DNA of 64,000 nucleotides. Origin: Neopestalotiopsis rosae. Its lineage: Eukaryota > Ascomycota > Sordariomycetes > Amphisphaeriales > Sporocadaceae. The number at the start of each line of letters is the position of its first letter. The first letter of the stretch is position 1. The notes beneath the pieces are model-generated. The model ran no database searches. It was not told the origin of the DNA and was given only the letters and a program-made list of their open reading frames with translations. The stretch lies in assembly GCA_023078685.1 (NCBI GenBank), contig JALGAS010000002.1, forward strand, positions 3,162,001 to 3,226,000, read 5' to 3'. This document shows, one piece after another, positions 24,648-36,840 of the stretch. Both the position numbers and the translations under genes were made by a program.

Positions 24648-27600
24648 GTGGGCGTCTGTTTCGACACTCGCAACAGTTTCTACAGAGTGAAGACGCGACT
24701 GGACAGGATGGATGCGCGACGATACCCACATCTCGCGATCGCATCATCCTGCCCAATTATGCTCGCCGATCACGCACCGTATTAATCACTTACGATTTTC
24801 AACTGTACCACCACTACCAACGAACCGCTTCTCGATTATAACACCTAATACACATCGGAATTCCGGTTCGTCTAGATACAAACGGCTCACTGCCACTTGC
24901 TTCCCAGCAGCAAGGGAGGATCAACTTTTTTTCAACATTTCAACATGCGCGCAACTTTCGAATTTCAACTCACTTTCGCGGCGTTCAAAATAGACTGGAT
25001 GGGAACACCTGGGCAACTACTCGTTTTCTGTTATTTTTTCCACGGGCATTTTCAGAGTTTTGGGTACTACTGCCGATGATGCACGCTCAATTGTGCAATC
25101 ACTTCGGCTTCCCGACCACGACATCTGCTGTTATCTCTTGGCTTCTGGGGAATGTGGGCTTTGGCCAACATCCCTTCTAGATCCGCACCTCAAGGCGCGC
25201 GCCACCAACCGCGGCCTGGTGTGCTGAGCGCCATTCTCAGTAACACACTTTAATAACCTCCCCCTTATTTCTTCTTCAGTTCTACGATCATGGTCACACA
25301 GCACACGGTTAATGGGAATTTGGCTTACAGAAAATTGGGAACGGCTGGGAAAAGAACTGCTTTGGGTTGCATATAGACTTCTGATTTGTCTTTCCTTTGT
25401 ACACACCGGAAACGAGCACATCTGGGATCCCCTCGCGGGGAAAGATGGCCCTTCTGCGATGGAGTAGGAAACTCCACGTTTCTGGGTTGATTTCACGACG
25501 GATAATTTGGCAACACTTTTTTTACGGCTCGCGCCGACCTGTACCTTTGTTGAGGTTTCCAGCCATTTCGTTGTATGGCTGGGCTGGAACCCAGTCGATA
25601 GAAGATACCCCCCAGTTTTAGACTGTACAGTACTCCCGCGAGCACAACCACTCTTGGTGGGCTTTGAAGTTTTTTGAGTTTAAATAACACCTATACTACC
25701 TATCTTGCTATTGCTTCTTTGTGTTTGCCTGTGCCTTGAATTTTATTAACACAAATTTGGGGAATGGGAAGGGGGGCAAATTGAGCACTGGAAACAGCAA
25801 TTCGACAATCAAGCCACTATCACGAAATAATCGGGCAAGACGGCATATCGAACGTGAGACATTATGACCAGTCTTCTACTTGTTTGCTTATTTCCAAAGC
25901 CCTTGCCCTATCGACGCAGAGACAAACGAACTGTTTTTGCTGTTTGACCCCTTGCGTTTGATATGCGAACTACTAGCGATCTCGACTTGGATGCAACAAT
26001 ACGGGGATATCTTCCGCATGCAAACAACAACAAGGTGGACTGCGCCTGCATACATGCATGCATGCATACCAAGACCCTGTCCCAAGTTATCCGCCGCGGT
26101 GGGATGGGGAAGTGACGGTGGAGGAGAAGGAGGAGGAGGACGAGGGAACGGGGACACAAACAGGAATACAGTTCGTCATTCGCCATTTCTTTCGCGCCAT
26201 GAGCCTGGTTTTGACCGAAGTTGAAGCTTGTTATCGTTGTTTTTTCAACCTTCCCACCCGAGACAATGAAAGGAAAATAAAAGAAAGCAACAAAGACTTT
26301 TTTTTCCAATCATGATCTGTAGTCCTGCCTTGGCAATATAGAATAAACAGACAAAAATCATCCAATCGTGTCACAGCGACATGGGGTGGGACGCGCGCAT
26401 CTTCAGCGTAGATTTTATCTATATGACTATTTTATCTATCCGCTGTCAAACATCGCCAGGGCCAGACAGGGCAGAGAGGAACGTTGTTGCCGCCCATGTA
26501 CCAAGTATGCATCATCGTGATCGTATATGCGACCCAATCCCCGGGTCCCGGGTATTACTACATATGTATGCTTTTCATAGAGCATGTTTTAACTGGCTGT
26601 AATTCTTTTCTTTTCACTACATGCAGTCTCTTTGCTTCTTTGTCCCTCGTCGCTTAGAAAAGAGTTCGCAGCGCGAAGGAGGTACGATCAGAGCCTATTT
26701 GGTGGAGCAGAGCCTTGTCTTTATTTGCTTTTCTTTCTCTTCTCTTTCTTTTCTCTCTCTTGTTTTCCTCTGGGTCGTTCCTCGCATCGGCATCAAACCC
26801 TGAAATGAGATATGCCCGCATACAAGTCGACCCTACCCTACTACTGTACATCACATTTACAGTACATGAACGCCTTCCTCTGCTTCAACCCCAGCTTTAG
26901 GTGCCTTCTCGGCCCCTTGTCCCTCCCGATCTCCTCCACTCCCCCTTCCACATGCGCCTCTTCTCGAATAAGTAACGATAAAGTGGGAACACCAAGAAGG
27001 GGAGAGGAAAAACGAACAAAACGTTTTTTCCTCTTAGGCTTGCTGCAAGACTAATGCACGATTGATAATAGGGGGCTGCATATGGTTCCCAGCTACCGCA
27101 TCGTTGGGTCGGCGTTTTTCTGCTTTGGTATGGAAACAGAGGGGGAGCTAAGCTACACTACCCAGAGGAGAAGCACTAAAACATAGGGTGAAGCTGGTTT
27201 GGGCTATGCTATGGCAGCAAGGAGATGGAAGGCAAAAATGGGGGATGGAAAACGGAAAGCTTCCTATGGGGGCAAAAGGGTGCCGACAAAAGGGGAATCT
27301 GCTCTCTTACCGTTTGTGGTCGGCCCGGGTCCTCACCAAGCCTTTGTGTCCTTTGCAACTTGAACTGCTTTGCTTGCCTCTTTTCCCGCCTCTCGCTGTT
27401 TGGGTTTTACTGCTCCCTCCCTCGCAAAAACCTCGTACTCTCTAACATTTCATCAATTAAACCCGCCGAAACGGGCATGGCGCGTTGACCTCCCCCGGAG
27501 AATCTCATCTCCAGGGAGTCGGCCGCGCTTCGTTTCATCCCATTCTTTCTCCAGAGGCAATGAAAAATCTACACTACAAAGACGACCCCCTGCACAGCTC

Positions 27601-30600
27601 AATGATGGGGTCTTCCTAGCAGGTTGGTCACCTTTAGCCTCTCAGGCCCGTCGAATCCGGCCGGCCGACCATCAACGCGGCCTCTTGAATCCGCAATGAA
27701 CTACTGTAGTAAATGGTAGGACAAGAAGGAAAGAAAAAAGACCCCATGAAAACCATTACTCATGGTTCTGGGTTTGCAATTTCGCCCAAACTCATCTGAC
27801 CGACCACCACTTTCTCGTAATGGAGGGATGTGGTGGTGCGTGTGTCTGTCTATCTGGCCCTAGAAGAAAAAAGAAGAAAAAGAACAAACGCAAGCCTGCC
27901 CTCCATTACGATGGACGACGAAAAAAAAATATTCCCATCAAACACTATCCTTGACTCTGGGCCTGCCGGATTGACTTTTGTTTTTCTTACTCTTTTGCTT
28001 GGTTCCTTTCTTTTCCTTACTGGCGGTCTACCATGTAACCCCCTCTAGATCATGCTGTCACTCTACAGGTTCATGCATATGCGAAGCAAAAGCAGGACCA
28101 AACCATGAAATCATCATTATTATCATCATCATCATCATCATCATCAATCATGATCATTGATCCGTGAATCCCACTGTTAAAGTTGCCTAGGCATGCCAGG
28201 GGCCGGGGGCCAGACTTCTCCAAGAAGACCTACCACCTACCACCTACCTACGTACCTTGCCTACCGTACCTGCCTCTGTTTTCGGATCACTTCCCCCGAT
28301 TCCACTCTCCTGCATAATGGGCTCGGGTACCTGCCGCTGGACCCATATATGACGAACGAGAGTTACGCCAGCTTCCTGCACGCAAAAGAAACAAGAAACA
28401 TATTTTTTTCCTTTTTCTTTTCTTGGTTTACTGCCTTTTTTTTTTTTTTTTTTTTTCCAGTTGGGAAAGACCCGTGACCCTGGAAATTTCTGGAGCACCT
28501 GCTTTTCGGGATACCTTCCGGCATGTAAAGTAGGACAGTTGTAGTATGGTGACACTTTTTTTCTTCCCTCTTTATTCCATTCTTTCCATTCTTTTTGCTC
28601 TGCAATACCCGCAACTTCCATCAACAAAGTAGCATGCAGAGTGCGGCTGCTGCTGGCTGCTATTTTTCCGCGACCTCCAATGCAGTTCCAGCGCCCACCC
28701 CAACACTGGAAGCTACATACGTATGTGGTCGGTATTCGATGCACATACACACTCCAGATGCACTGAACGAGAGATGACCCCAAGCGCTAGTCGACTCACG
28801 TACCCTGTACTTCCACACCACCGGGACGACATTGCCAATTCCCGGTGGGTGATGAGCCATTGAGCTCTAGAGCCATTCCCCAACTTGATCTCACCCCAAA
28901 TCTACCTACTGTGACCTTTTTTTCAATCCTTGGCTTTTTCATGATGATCATGATGATGATGCGAATGGACGTTGCAATCCCTCACGTGGCAGATTCAGGT
29001 CAAGCCTTGTCATCTCAAGTATTAACCATTCCCAACATGAGGTTGTTTTGCGAGCTAGACTGACTCATAGCCGTTATTGGCTACATGGTACATACTGCCT
29101 TGACGATCTGCGCATGCCCAGGCTCCCAGGCTATCCGGGTATGTAGGTTTAGAAAAAGCTCGGTACTTTGGAGTCGCAGTCGATGTGTGTATAATCCTAG
29201 AGTTCACGTCAGCCTTTCTCACGAAGCTGCCTATGCCCCCCCTGCTTCCCTCGCGACTGGCGGGCGATCAAAGGGCTGGCTCACCAATTTGACCTCGGAC
29301 TCCGGCTGTCGTCAGCATTCCTCACCAATCGTCATATCAGCCTCGTCGAAATTAAAATTAACCATCCACACAATCCCAACCTCCAAGCTATCAAGCCAAG
29401 GGTTGACAGGGCAGAGCGCCAAAAGTCAAACCACAACATGGCGGTATAGGCCATCGGCAGTCATAAACATGTCAGCCGCTACTCCGAGCTGGTTGTCGGC
29501 GCGGAATCATTGGATGCGGTTTCCCGAGGACAGACGATTGCGCCAGGCCAGCGAAGGGCTCAGCACGCATTTTTGCTCATTGGCTTGCTCTTGTGAAACC
29601 CACCTGATGCATTCCTCCCTCTCCTCCAATCCACGACGCACCCAGCATATACTTCCAAGGAATTGCATGTTCGCAGGTACTTTTAGCATGGCATGGGGGT
29701 TCCTATTCGCTGGAGCTCAAGTTGTGCGAAACTCACGGGATCCCGAAATCATGGCATATTCTCCGCTGCACTGCGCTGCCCACGAGCGGCGCAGGACTCT
29801 TTTCGTGACACGGAGATACCATGATCCCGACGTGCTTACTGCTATTCTTAGGAAGTGCTGCACAATGTAAGGGATACCACCCAACCAGAAAAGCCACGTG
29901 CGATTCCGTGGGATGATTGCTGCAAGTCTGTGGTTGTTTTCTAGATACTTCCTTACCGTGCCTCGCCTTTGCATAACGAAAACACACAGAGAGGGATGGG
30001 GGGAAGATGTAGTGGCGTTCGTACCGTGGAATCCCTTGAGGCTGGAAAAGACTGCTCACGTAGCGTCAGCGCCGCAACTTGGCTGAATCCTGATTGTCAC
30101 AAGTTCGAATATTTGATGAAATAACATTTACGCATCATGACCAAGAATTACGCCTTGTGAGCAGTGCTTCTTTTCGTAGGCTGATGAAGATTTGCAAATC
30201 ATACCGTCGATACGTATCCGACCCGGCGGAAACCTTGCCTTAGCGGGTTTCCACGCATGTGAAAGTGGTGGAAATCTATGCGGCTCCCAAACCGTTCGAG
30301 TAGAGATGTGATTTATGATATATGATAGAAGAGGGCATTTTTGGCTCATGCCAAGATCTCACACAACTGACTGACCCACGGGGCTGGCAAGGCTGAGAAA
30401 CAAGAAAAGGTTCCTCGCATTTTTGTCTCAGATCCTTCTTAGTTACATGTCAAAAACCGAGACATCCGCTTCCTATCGCTCTCCCTTGTCAATGTCTCAA
30501 GTACGACTAATCGGAAAATAACCTATACTAACCAAGGCCGTTGAGAAACTCCGGGGACGGTTGGCAAGATCGGAGGTTTTCGTTACAACTTCCCTTGACA

Positions 30601-31213
30601 GCGGCGACGTCGTCGTAACTCCCTTGCATGATCATGTCCGTTTCGTAATCTTCTTTTTTCCGACCAATGGGAATTTGCACAACATGGAAGTTCTTGCCAT
30701 TCTAGGTAATCTTTTTTTTTTTTCCCGTTGTGGCAGTCCTTTCTAGGAGTACAAGAAAACAAAAAGCCACCAAGGCTGCTTACTTTCATGCGGCGAAGTA
30801 TCAAAAGCTATTGAGGCTGAGGTTATACGATCTGACATTTTTTTTGTTTGTCAGTTTGGGCTGTACGAGCAGCTCGGACTTGAGGATTTGATGGTCATCG
30901 CGAAGTCATCAGGATCCAGGAATTCTTTTTGGATTTATAGTCAAAAGCCCGCCAAAAGGCTCGACCGAGGCTGATTCAATGGCGCCCTTGGCAGTGATTC
31001 CGGCGCCCCGGTGGCCGAACAAGCAAGTTTTGTGACGTATAATCGGTTTGAATTGAACACACAGACATTGGTAGTAAACATGATATTCATGTCTGTTTGG
31101 CACCATTTCTTGTGCTACTACCTGGTCAGGTTAGAAAGACTATGTCTAAATTACCCATGCTCGCGTTACTGTCTTGATGGCGTTCTTGAAATACACAGTC
31201 GCCAATCCTGGGC
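24648..31213. other. Gene-poor stretch, end of the desert
   Basis: Probably begins with the 3' untranslated region of the small gene. The rest has many T-rich and pyrimidine-rich tracts, a CATG-type repeat near 26055, an ATC microsatellite at 28110-28146, and a long T run near 28437-28456. A 261-codon open frame at 29085-29870 was judged likely fortuitous. No recognised gene. Confidence 0.4.
28110..28146 (+). repeat. ATC trinucleotide microsatellite
   Basis: Run of TCA/ATC units, slightly interrupted at the start by ATTATT. Confidence 0.85.
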
Positions 31214-32610
31214 TCAGATCTCAGAGTAAACATCTCTAGTTGTTCAATGGGTTAGTGACATATCATCCAGATGTATCGGTACTGTCTCCAAGTCGAGAGA
31301 CAAAAACAAGGACCGAAAGGGCAGGGGGCATCGAATCACTCACGTCCTCCGTATAAGCGGCATCCTCTCCCGCACCGAAGCCCACTGCTCCAAGTCAATA
31401 TCCACCAGCCCCAGCTGTCCGACGGCGCCGTCCTCGGCCTCCCACTCGGTGTCGGCCTCGCCCCCCGTGACGCCCCCGAGCTCCACGGCGACCTTGCCCC
31501 AGGGGTCCACGACCAGGCTGCGCCCGTAGCTGACGCGCTTGCCGCCGGGGCCGTGGTGCCGCCCGACCTGCGCCGCGGCCACGACCCAGCTCTGCGTCTC
31601 GATGGCGCGGGCGCGGAGGAGCACCTCCCAGTGCGCCCGGCCCGTGAGCACCGTGAACGCGGACGGGTAGGTTAGTATCTGCGCGGGACCGTCGTCTCCA
31701 AACCCCGAGGACTGGGCGAGACGCAGAGCCGGCTCGGGGAACCGCATGTCAAAGCAGATGAGGGACCCGATGCGGCCCACCGCCGAGGGGAACGGCGGCG
31801 TAAAGGACGACCCGGCCTGCGTCGAGTTGGACTCGCGCAGCGTGGCGTAGTCAAAGAGGTGAAGCTTGTCGTAGTTTGCCTTTTCATTAATGCGTCCGTC
31901 TTCGGCGATCCAAATGGTGCGGTTATAGAGCTTTGTCGTTGTTGCCGCTGCCGCTGTTTCCCCTGCTGCCGCCGCTGCCGAGGAGCCCTCCTGGGGTGTC
32001 GAGGTGAGGACCAGGTTGCTGACGGCCGAGGAGCCCAGCGCCTTGACGGCCACGGGAACGTGGATGCCGACGTGGATGGCAATGGAGTGCTGGGCCGCGG
32101 CCGACTGCAGACCCGTCACGAACGGCGAGGTTGCTACTGGTCTGGCGAGTGATAGGGACTCGGCCGCCGAGGTTCCAATGTAGTCTGCTGCCTCGGGCAG
32201 GAAGAGAACCTTACATAGACGTCAGAATGTTTCCTGAGAATGCAAAGTTCGTACTTGGTCGGGTCTGACTCCCATCTCAAAACGTCTCAGTCGATATTGC
32301 CGACCACTTGAAAAATATTGAGCGTCTAGATTTGAGACCAGAGCCTGGCTTCGTTCACGAAACAGTACTTTGCTTGAAGAAGCCACAGTGGTCCGAATTT
32401 GCCACAAGTCTTGAAGTAGCAAGTACTCATACCTTTGCACCAGCAGCCGCCGCCTTGGAAACGAGCCTCACACACTGCTCGAGGTTGTGCGTCATTGACG
32501 CCGAGGAGCAAATCTGCCCCACTGCCTGTAAAAGAACAGTTGATTAGCCAGTGCCCTTCACCTAACTAAACGACAAGACAAAACGGAGTACAATTTACCG
32601 CGATCGCCAT
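31214..32610 (-). CDS. Nitrilase-superfamily amidase (deaminated glutathione amidase-like)
   Basis: Four minus-strand exons (32610-32599, 32525-32433, 32209-31344, 31235-31214) give about 330 residues. Exon 1 encodes only MAIA; exon 2 continues with the family's AVGQICSSASMTHNLEQC; the last exon supplies DVYSEI after RMPLIRRT. The catalytic triad is visible: Glu41 (FLPEAADY), Lys150 (NYDKLHLFD) and Cys187 (GSLICFDMRFPE). The family hydrolyses carbon-nitrogen amide bonds. This subgroup in yeast and mammals clears deaminated glutathione in a metabolite-repair role, in cytosol or mitochondria. An Ala/Thr-rich insertion at about 110-127 is unusual. Branch sites and acceptors fit fungal introns. 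The substrate is inferred from family resemblance. Confidence 0.9.
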
Positions 32611-33066
32611 CTTAAGAAATGTGTCGTTCTTCTGTCGTGATGTGTATGAATGATAAAAGGAAGGGAACAAGACCATCTGAATGGCAATGAGGGGAGGGTC
32701 CGTCTGGCTCCGTTGTGGGGCCGATGACCGGCCGATGACCCAGAGATCCGACGGAGCGGATCCGTAAAATGTAAAGATAAAGCAATTACACTGTTTCATA
32801 GAGGCATACTACTAACTCATAAGTGGTTATGAAGATAACGATTGCTGTGAAAATACTCTTCAAAGTCATGCCATTGTGTACAGTGATTTTGTACCACGTC
32901 ATTTTTGTTGATTCTACTGGTATAAAACGGCGGAGAAGTCAGCCCTGGGAGACGCCTTTATTAAAAAACTGTGAGAGTATACAATATGAAAATCCACGCT
33001 CAAGGTATGTTCTCTGATAGTCAGATATACAAAATGCTCAAAAGGGAAAAAAGGATCGTATCGTCC
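32611..33066. other. Intergenic region upstream of the nitrilase gene
   Basis: Between two same-strand genes. It holds the nitrilase promoter and the 3' end of the Cys/His protein gene. No other feature seen. Confidence 0.5.
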
Positions 33067-33687
33067 CTAATCCGTGCTCGCTGATGATGATGATGATGCG
33101 AATGAGAGTGCTTCCGGTTCTTTCGTTTTCTCTGGTTTTCCTAGTTCTTCCGGTTCCTCTGGATCTTCTGACTCTTCTGGATCTTCGAGTTCTGGCGGGC
33201 TTCCTGGCTCTGCTGTTTCTTCTGGAAATGGGAATTCTCCAGCCCGGCAAGCTGTTTGCACCAAGAGATCCATGATTCCAAACAAACCTTTGATCTCAAA
33301 CCTGAAGTATTCCAGCGAGTCGTTGTCCTCCCCTTCGTCCGCCACCGCGTCGATCCTCCTGAAGGCTTCATTCTGCATGCGATCGTACTCCTCCACGAGA
33401 AGGTTCTGGGATTCCTCGCTTAGATTGGCCTCCATATCTTGAACCCACTCGTGCATCTTGATGGGAAACTCTTTCAAAACTTCATGTCTCCCGATCTGGC
33501 ATTCTGGACAGAGCATGTGCATGCCATCCGGTTCCGGGCGCTTTACAGCTAGCGATCCTTCTTCAAATTTGGGGCAGAGTCTCCCGAGCAGCCCCTGGGC
33601 CAAAAGACAAGGTAAAGGTTGAAGTGGTGTGCCCTCTCGATCGAAGTGGCCGCACCTGGTATGAATGTGATGCCGCCGTTGGCACAT
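33067..33687 (-). CDS. Small Cys/His-rich (zinc-finger-like) protein with acidic tail, function unknown
   Basis: Frame from the ATG at 33687 to the stop at 33067, 206 residues. The frame is open further upstream, but this is the first ATG. The N-terminus begins MCQRRHHIHTRCGHFDREG, with clustered Cys and His at residues 2, 6, 7, 9, 12 and 14. A further Cys in PLPCLLAQ and a CPEC pair near residues 58-61 follow, a spacing that suggests zinc binding but matches no named finger exactly. The middle is predicted helical. The last 60 residues are Glu/Pro repeats (EDPEESEDPEEPEE) ending in a Ser-rich tract. Similar short fungal proteins starting with an H-x2-CGH motif exist, to my knowledge without function. 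No intron is needed. Confidence 0.6.
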   Translation of the reverse strand: MCQRRHHIHTRCGHFDREGTPLQPLPCLLAQGLLGRLCPKFEEGSLAVKRPEPDGMHMLCPECQIGRHEVLKEFPIKMHEWVQDMEANLSEESQNLLVEEYDRMQNEAFRRIDAVADEGEDNDSLEYFRFEIKGLFGIMDLLVQTACRAGEFPFPEETAEPGSPPELEDPEESEDPEEPEELGKPEKTKEPEALSFASSSSSASTD

Positions 33688-34239
33688 TGGACTCGGAGAT
33701 TGGAGTGGGCGTCGGAATGGCGCGAGGACGCAATTGATTGATCTTGGGCAGTACAAGTCAGAAATTGAGGTCACGGAACGAGTGATTCCGCTTCGTGGAA
33801 TGATAGCATTGAATCGAGGCAGCCGTATTTGTGAGGATTAGTCGTTGGTGAACCTAGAAAACAGAATAGATCTGCCACGGAGCCGATGATGAAAAGAAAA
33901 TAGAGATATGGTCACCAAAATAGTGTAGATTCTGGCCCAACTCAGTATGATGCATAGCAAAAGAGTTATTAGTTTTTCTGGGGAAGTTTTCAGACTTGCC
34001 AGTGTGAGAGACGATTGAGCCATGATCATACGCTCTTACCAGTAGTCGCTCTTACCAGTAGTCGTGGTTTCCGATTCGAACGATGATTATGAGAGATTGT
34101 TTATAAAAAGGGGAGGCAGTCACGATCCAGCAAGCAGCATAAACACTTCGAACAATTTTCTCAGTAGGCCATTCAAGTTAACACCCATCATGATCGTTCA
34201 TAGTTTGTCGTAACTACATAAAACTCGTCAAAAGCACTT
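33688..34239. other. Intergenic region with a plus-strand promoter-like element
   Basis: Between the Cys/His gene and the 3' end of the oxidase gene. It contains a plus-strand TATAAAA at 34102-34108 and an ATG at 34190 that opens only seven codons. No other coding signal. Confidence 0.45.
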
Positions 34240-36172
34240 TCAAAGCTCAATCATATTCTCGTCTCGCTTGGAAGCAGAGGGATAACACTTGAAGAGCTCA
34301 CCACGATGATCAGTGCCCACCCCCGAATGCACCTGCAAGATGCGACTCGGGTCCAGAGCCTCCTTGAGATACATGAGCCGGACGTAGTTGTCCTCGCCCC
34401 AAAACGCCGCGGCGGGTTCGGGTTCAAACAGGTCGGCCTCATTGAGGTACGCACCACTGCCTGGAGTCAGCCGCCTTACCGGGTCCATGGCCCGACTGAT
34501 GCCCCAAAACTCGTCCCGCACCTCGTCGGCCGTCGCCGTCGCCGCGTCCCACGCTGCCGTGTACACGATATGCCAGATTGAGCGGCGCCACGCCGGCGTG
34601 ACCGCGCTGCTACTGCTACTTTCGATATCCTGAACTTTGCGCGCCGAAGGCCCCACCATGTGTATCGTGACGCCAAGCTGCGCCTGCGTCGCCGTGTCGA
34701 GGATCGTGTCGACGAGCGCAGAGCGGTTGGCCTCCTTGGCAAAGCTGGCCCGCGGGATCAGTCGCGACGATCGCGCGAACCCGACGCTGCCGCCGCCGCT
34801 CATGTCGTCCCAGCCGCGAATGTGTCGTGCGTACAAGTCGTGAAAGGACGGATACGTCTCCAGGGTTACTCTGCCGCCCAGCTGGTTAGCGAGGTCGAGC
34901 ACGGGCCGGAGCGACACCTCGGCCTCGCGGGCGGAGATGCGAGGGTTCATTAGCTGGACCGAGTAGATGCCGTCGGGACGAGGGCCGGCCGGGGTTGCGC
35001 GACCGCCCCAGCCAGCGTCAAACCAGACTTCGGCGTTACGAGCTAAGACGTCGAGCAAGCGGCGCTGGCCAGCGATACTCAGGTTCCGAAAAGCGACATA
35101 CGCCCATTGAAGCGCAGCGATGCGAGGTAGGGTACGCATCGACATTTCCGTCACGACGCCAAAAGTGCCGCCCCCGCCGCCTCGGAGGGCAAAGAATAAA
35201 TCTCTATTTGTGCAGCTATTGGCGACGGTGTAGGTGCCGTTGGGAAGCACGACTCGAATTTGCTCGACATTGTCGACACCGAGTCCATAAACAGGTGATA
35301 GAGTGCTATATCCGCCACCAGCGATCCACCCTCCCGCCGCTGCTACTGTTCCCGACGATGCGCCCACAACGGTCACATTGTGTTGGTGGGCAAAGGTGTA
35401 GATTTCGTCAAAGCTGTGGCCTGTACCGAATGTGACCACGTCGCCCACAGATTCATCACACCCGTCAGGCACAAATGACTGGCCCAGAGAAATCACTGGC
35501 TTGTAGTTGTGCACCCAGAGACTAATGGATTCGGGACCAGCGCTGTGACCCTGGTAATCGTGGCCACTGTTTTTGACAACAATGGATAGACCATGCTCAT
35601 TGGCAAAGTTGAGAACATTTTGGATATCCCCGATTTGGCGTACATCGACGTAGTAGTTTGGTAGATTTCCCTGCATACACTTGATGCTTGACCCGCTAAA
35701 TGTTGAACGCAGTGACAATGGGCAACCTTTTCTCGTGCTCTGACAAATGTCCCAATTTCCCTAGGGGTCAAAAGAAAATGATCAGTATAATTCAATCGAC
35801 CCTCACTATGAAGGTAGTCAAGGGGCAAAATACCTGTGCATACCCGGCGGGATGTGCGCTGAGAAAGGTCATGTTATTGCGGTTGATTACCGCCTCCATA
35901 CAAGCACCAATACTGGGCTGCCGCGGCTCGCCATTAAAGTTGTCATGGCACGCCACGCCCACCGGCAAGTTTGCAAACAGTCGCCCGCCGACGGATCTGT
36001 TTAGTGCCTTCCACTCGGCATCCGATACGCGATACATGGGCGGCACGTCATCATTACTTGACGAACCTGTCAAGCCTGTTAGGGGAATCTGATGGGCGCT
36101 GCTGCTGCTGCAGAGTTGCGCCGGGACAATGAGTGTTGCGAGGAGAGCCGTCTTTAGCGATGGCTGCTGCAT
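34240..36172 (-). CDS. Secreted FAD-linked oxidase (PCMH-type, berberine-bridge-like)
   Basis: Two minus-strand exons, 36172-35834 and 35760-34240, encode about 619 residues. The start at 36172 gives a signal peptide (KTALLATLIVPAQLCSSSSA); an in-frame ATG 43 codons upstream (36301) would bury it. The FAD-binding domain shows IVVKNSGHDYQGHSAG, whose His (near residue 180) is the usual flavin-attachment residue. Also present are AAAGGWIAGGGYSTLSPVYGLGVDNV and RGGGGGTFGVVTEM. The C-terminus has the FWGEDNYVRLMYLKEALDP and VHSGVGTD segments. The second cysteine used by bicovalent berberine-bridge enzymes is replaced (GASSGTVAAAGG), so a single covalent link is expected. Substrate unknown: such enzymes act on sugars, alkaloids or other metabolites. 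No biosynthetic cluster is seen nearby. Confidence 0.88.
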
Positions 36173-36840
36173 GGTTGAATGGTTCTCGTCCGTGTACCGA
36201 GGGTCGTGTTCGTATGCCAAATGAGTAAAAATTTGGTCATTTGGTTCCTCCTCTACAATGGATATAATCGTTTGGGTGGATTTGATATAGATGCTCTGCA
36301 TTCAAGTATGTATTAATGGTTGGGCATCGCGCGACTCTTCAGAGTTTCCGCAAAAGTCTTCTTGGTCAAATCCCTGCATTGTTTATTGTCTCGGTGAAAA
36401 GCGGCAGACTTGTGCTACTGCAGAGAGTGAATCACCAAACATGGTGAGACTTTATTTTTTTCAATTCATGCTTCTGCCGCCCTGCACCGTGAAAACATTG
36501 CTTGCGTCAAAGAAGTTGTGAAAATTCGGGCCCATAATGGCCTCAGTTCATTTGATATACTACAGTCTTCTATCAGCGCTATGTAGATGTAAACCGACAA
36601 GACAGTTCCTGTGTGAGCGACAATTGGGGGAAAAAAATATCATGCGTGGGGGTATCACAGATTTGCCGATGATCCAGTCTAAACATAACACCATCCCATT
36701 CCCTTTTTTTCTCTTCTCTGCCCGATTGTCTTTGTCTTCGTTGGACAAACAAATGAAATAGTCGCGACGAGGTCGACCTGATCCTAGTGTCAGGTAGTCT
36801 CTCCAAGTCGTTATAAGCTTTGGAGTTGTCCCCTTGCTCT
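36173..36840. other. Intergenic region: oxidase promoter and TBC gene 3' end
   Basis: About 670 nt between two minus-strand genes. No coding or RNA signal beyond chance frames. Confidence 0.5.

Noticed and set aside
29085..29870. 261-codon plus-strand open frame starting with ATG
   Set aside because: No domain, signal or compositional sign of coding. It is Ser/Arg/Cys-rich like a random frame, and one frame of this size is plausible by chance in a window this long with large non-coding blocks.
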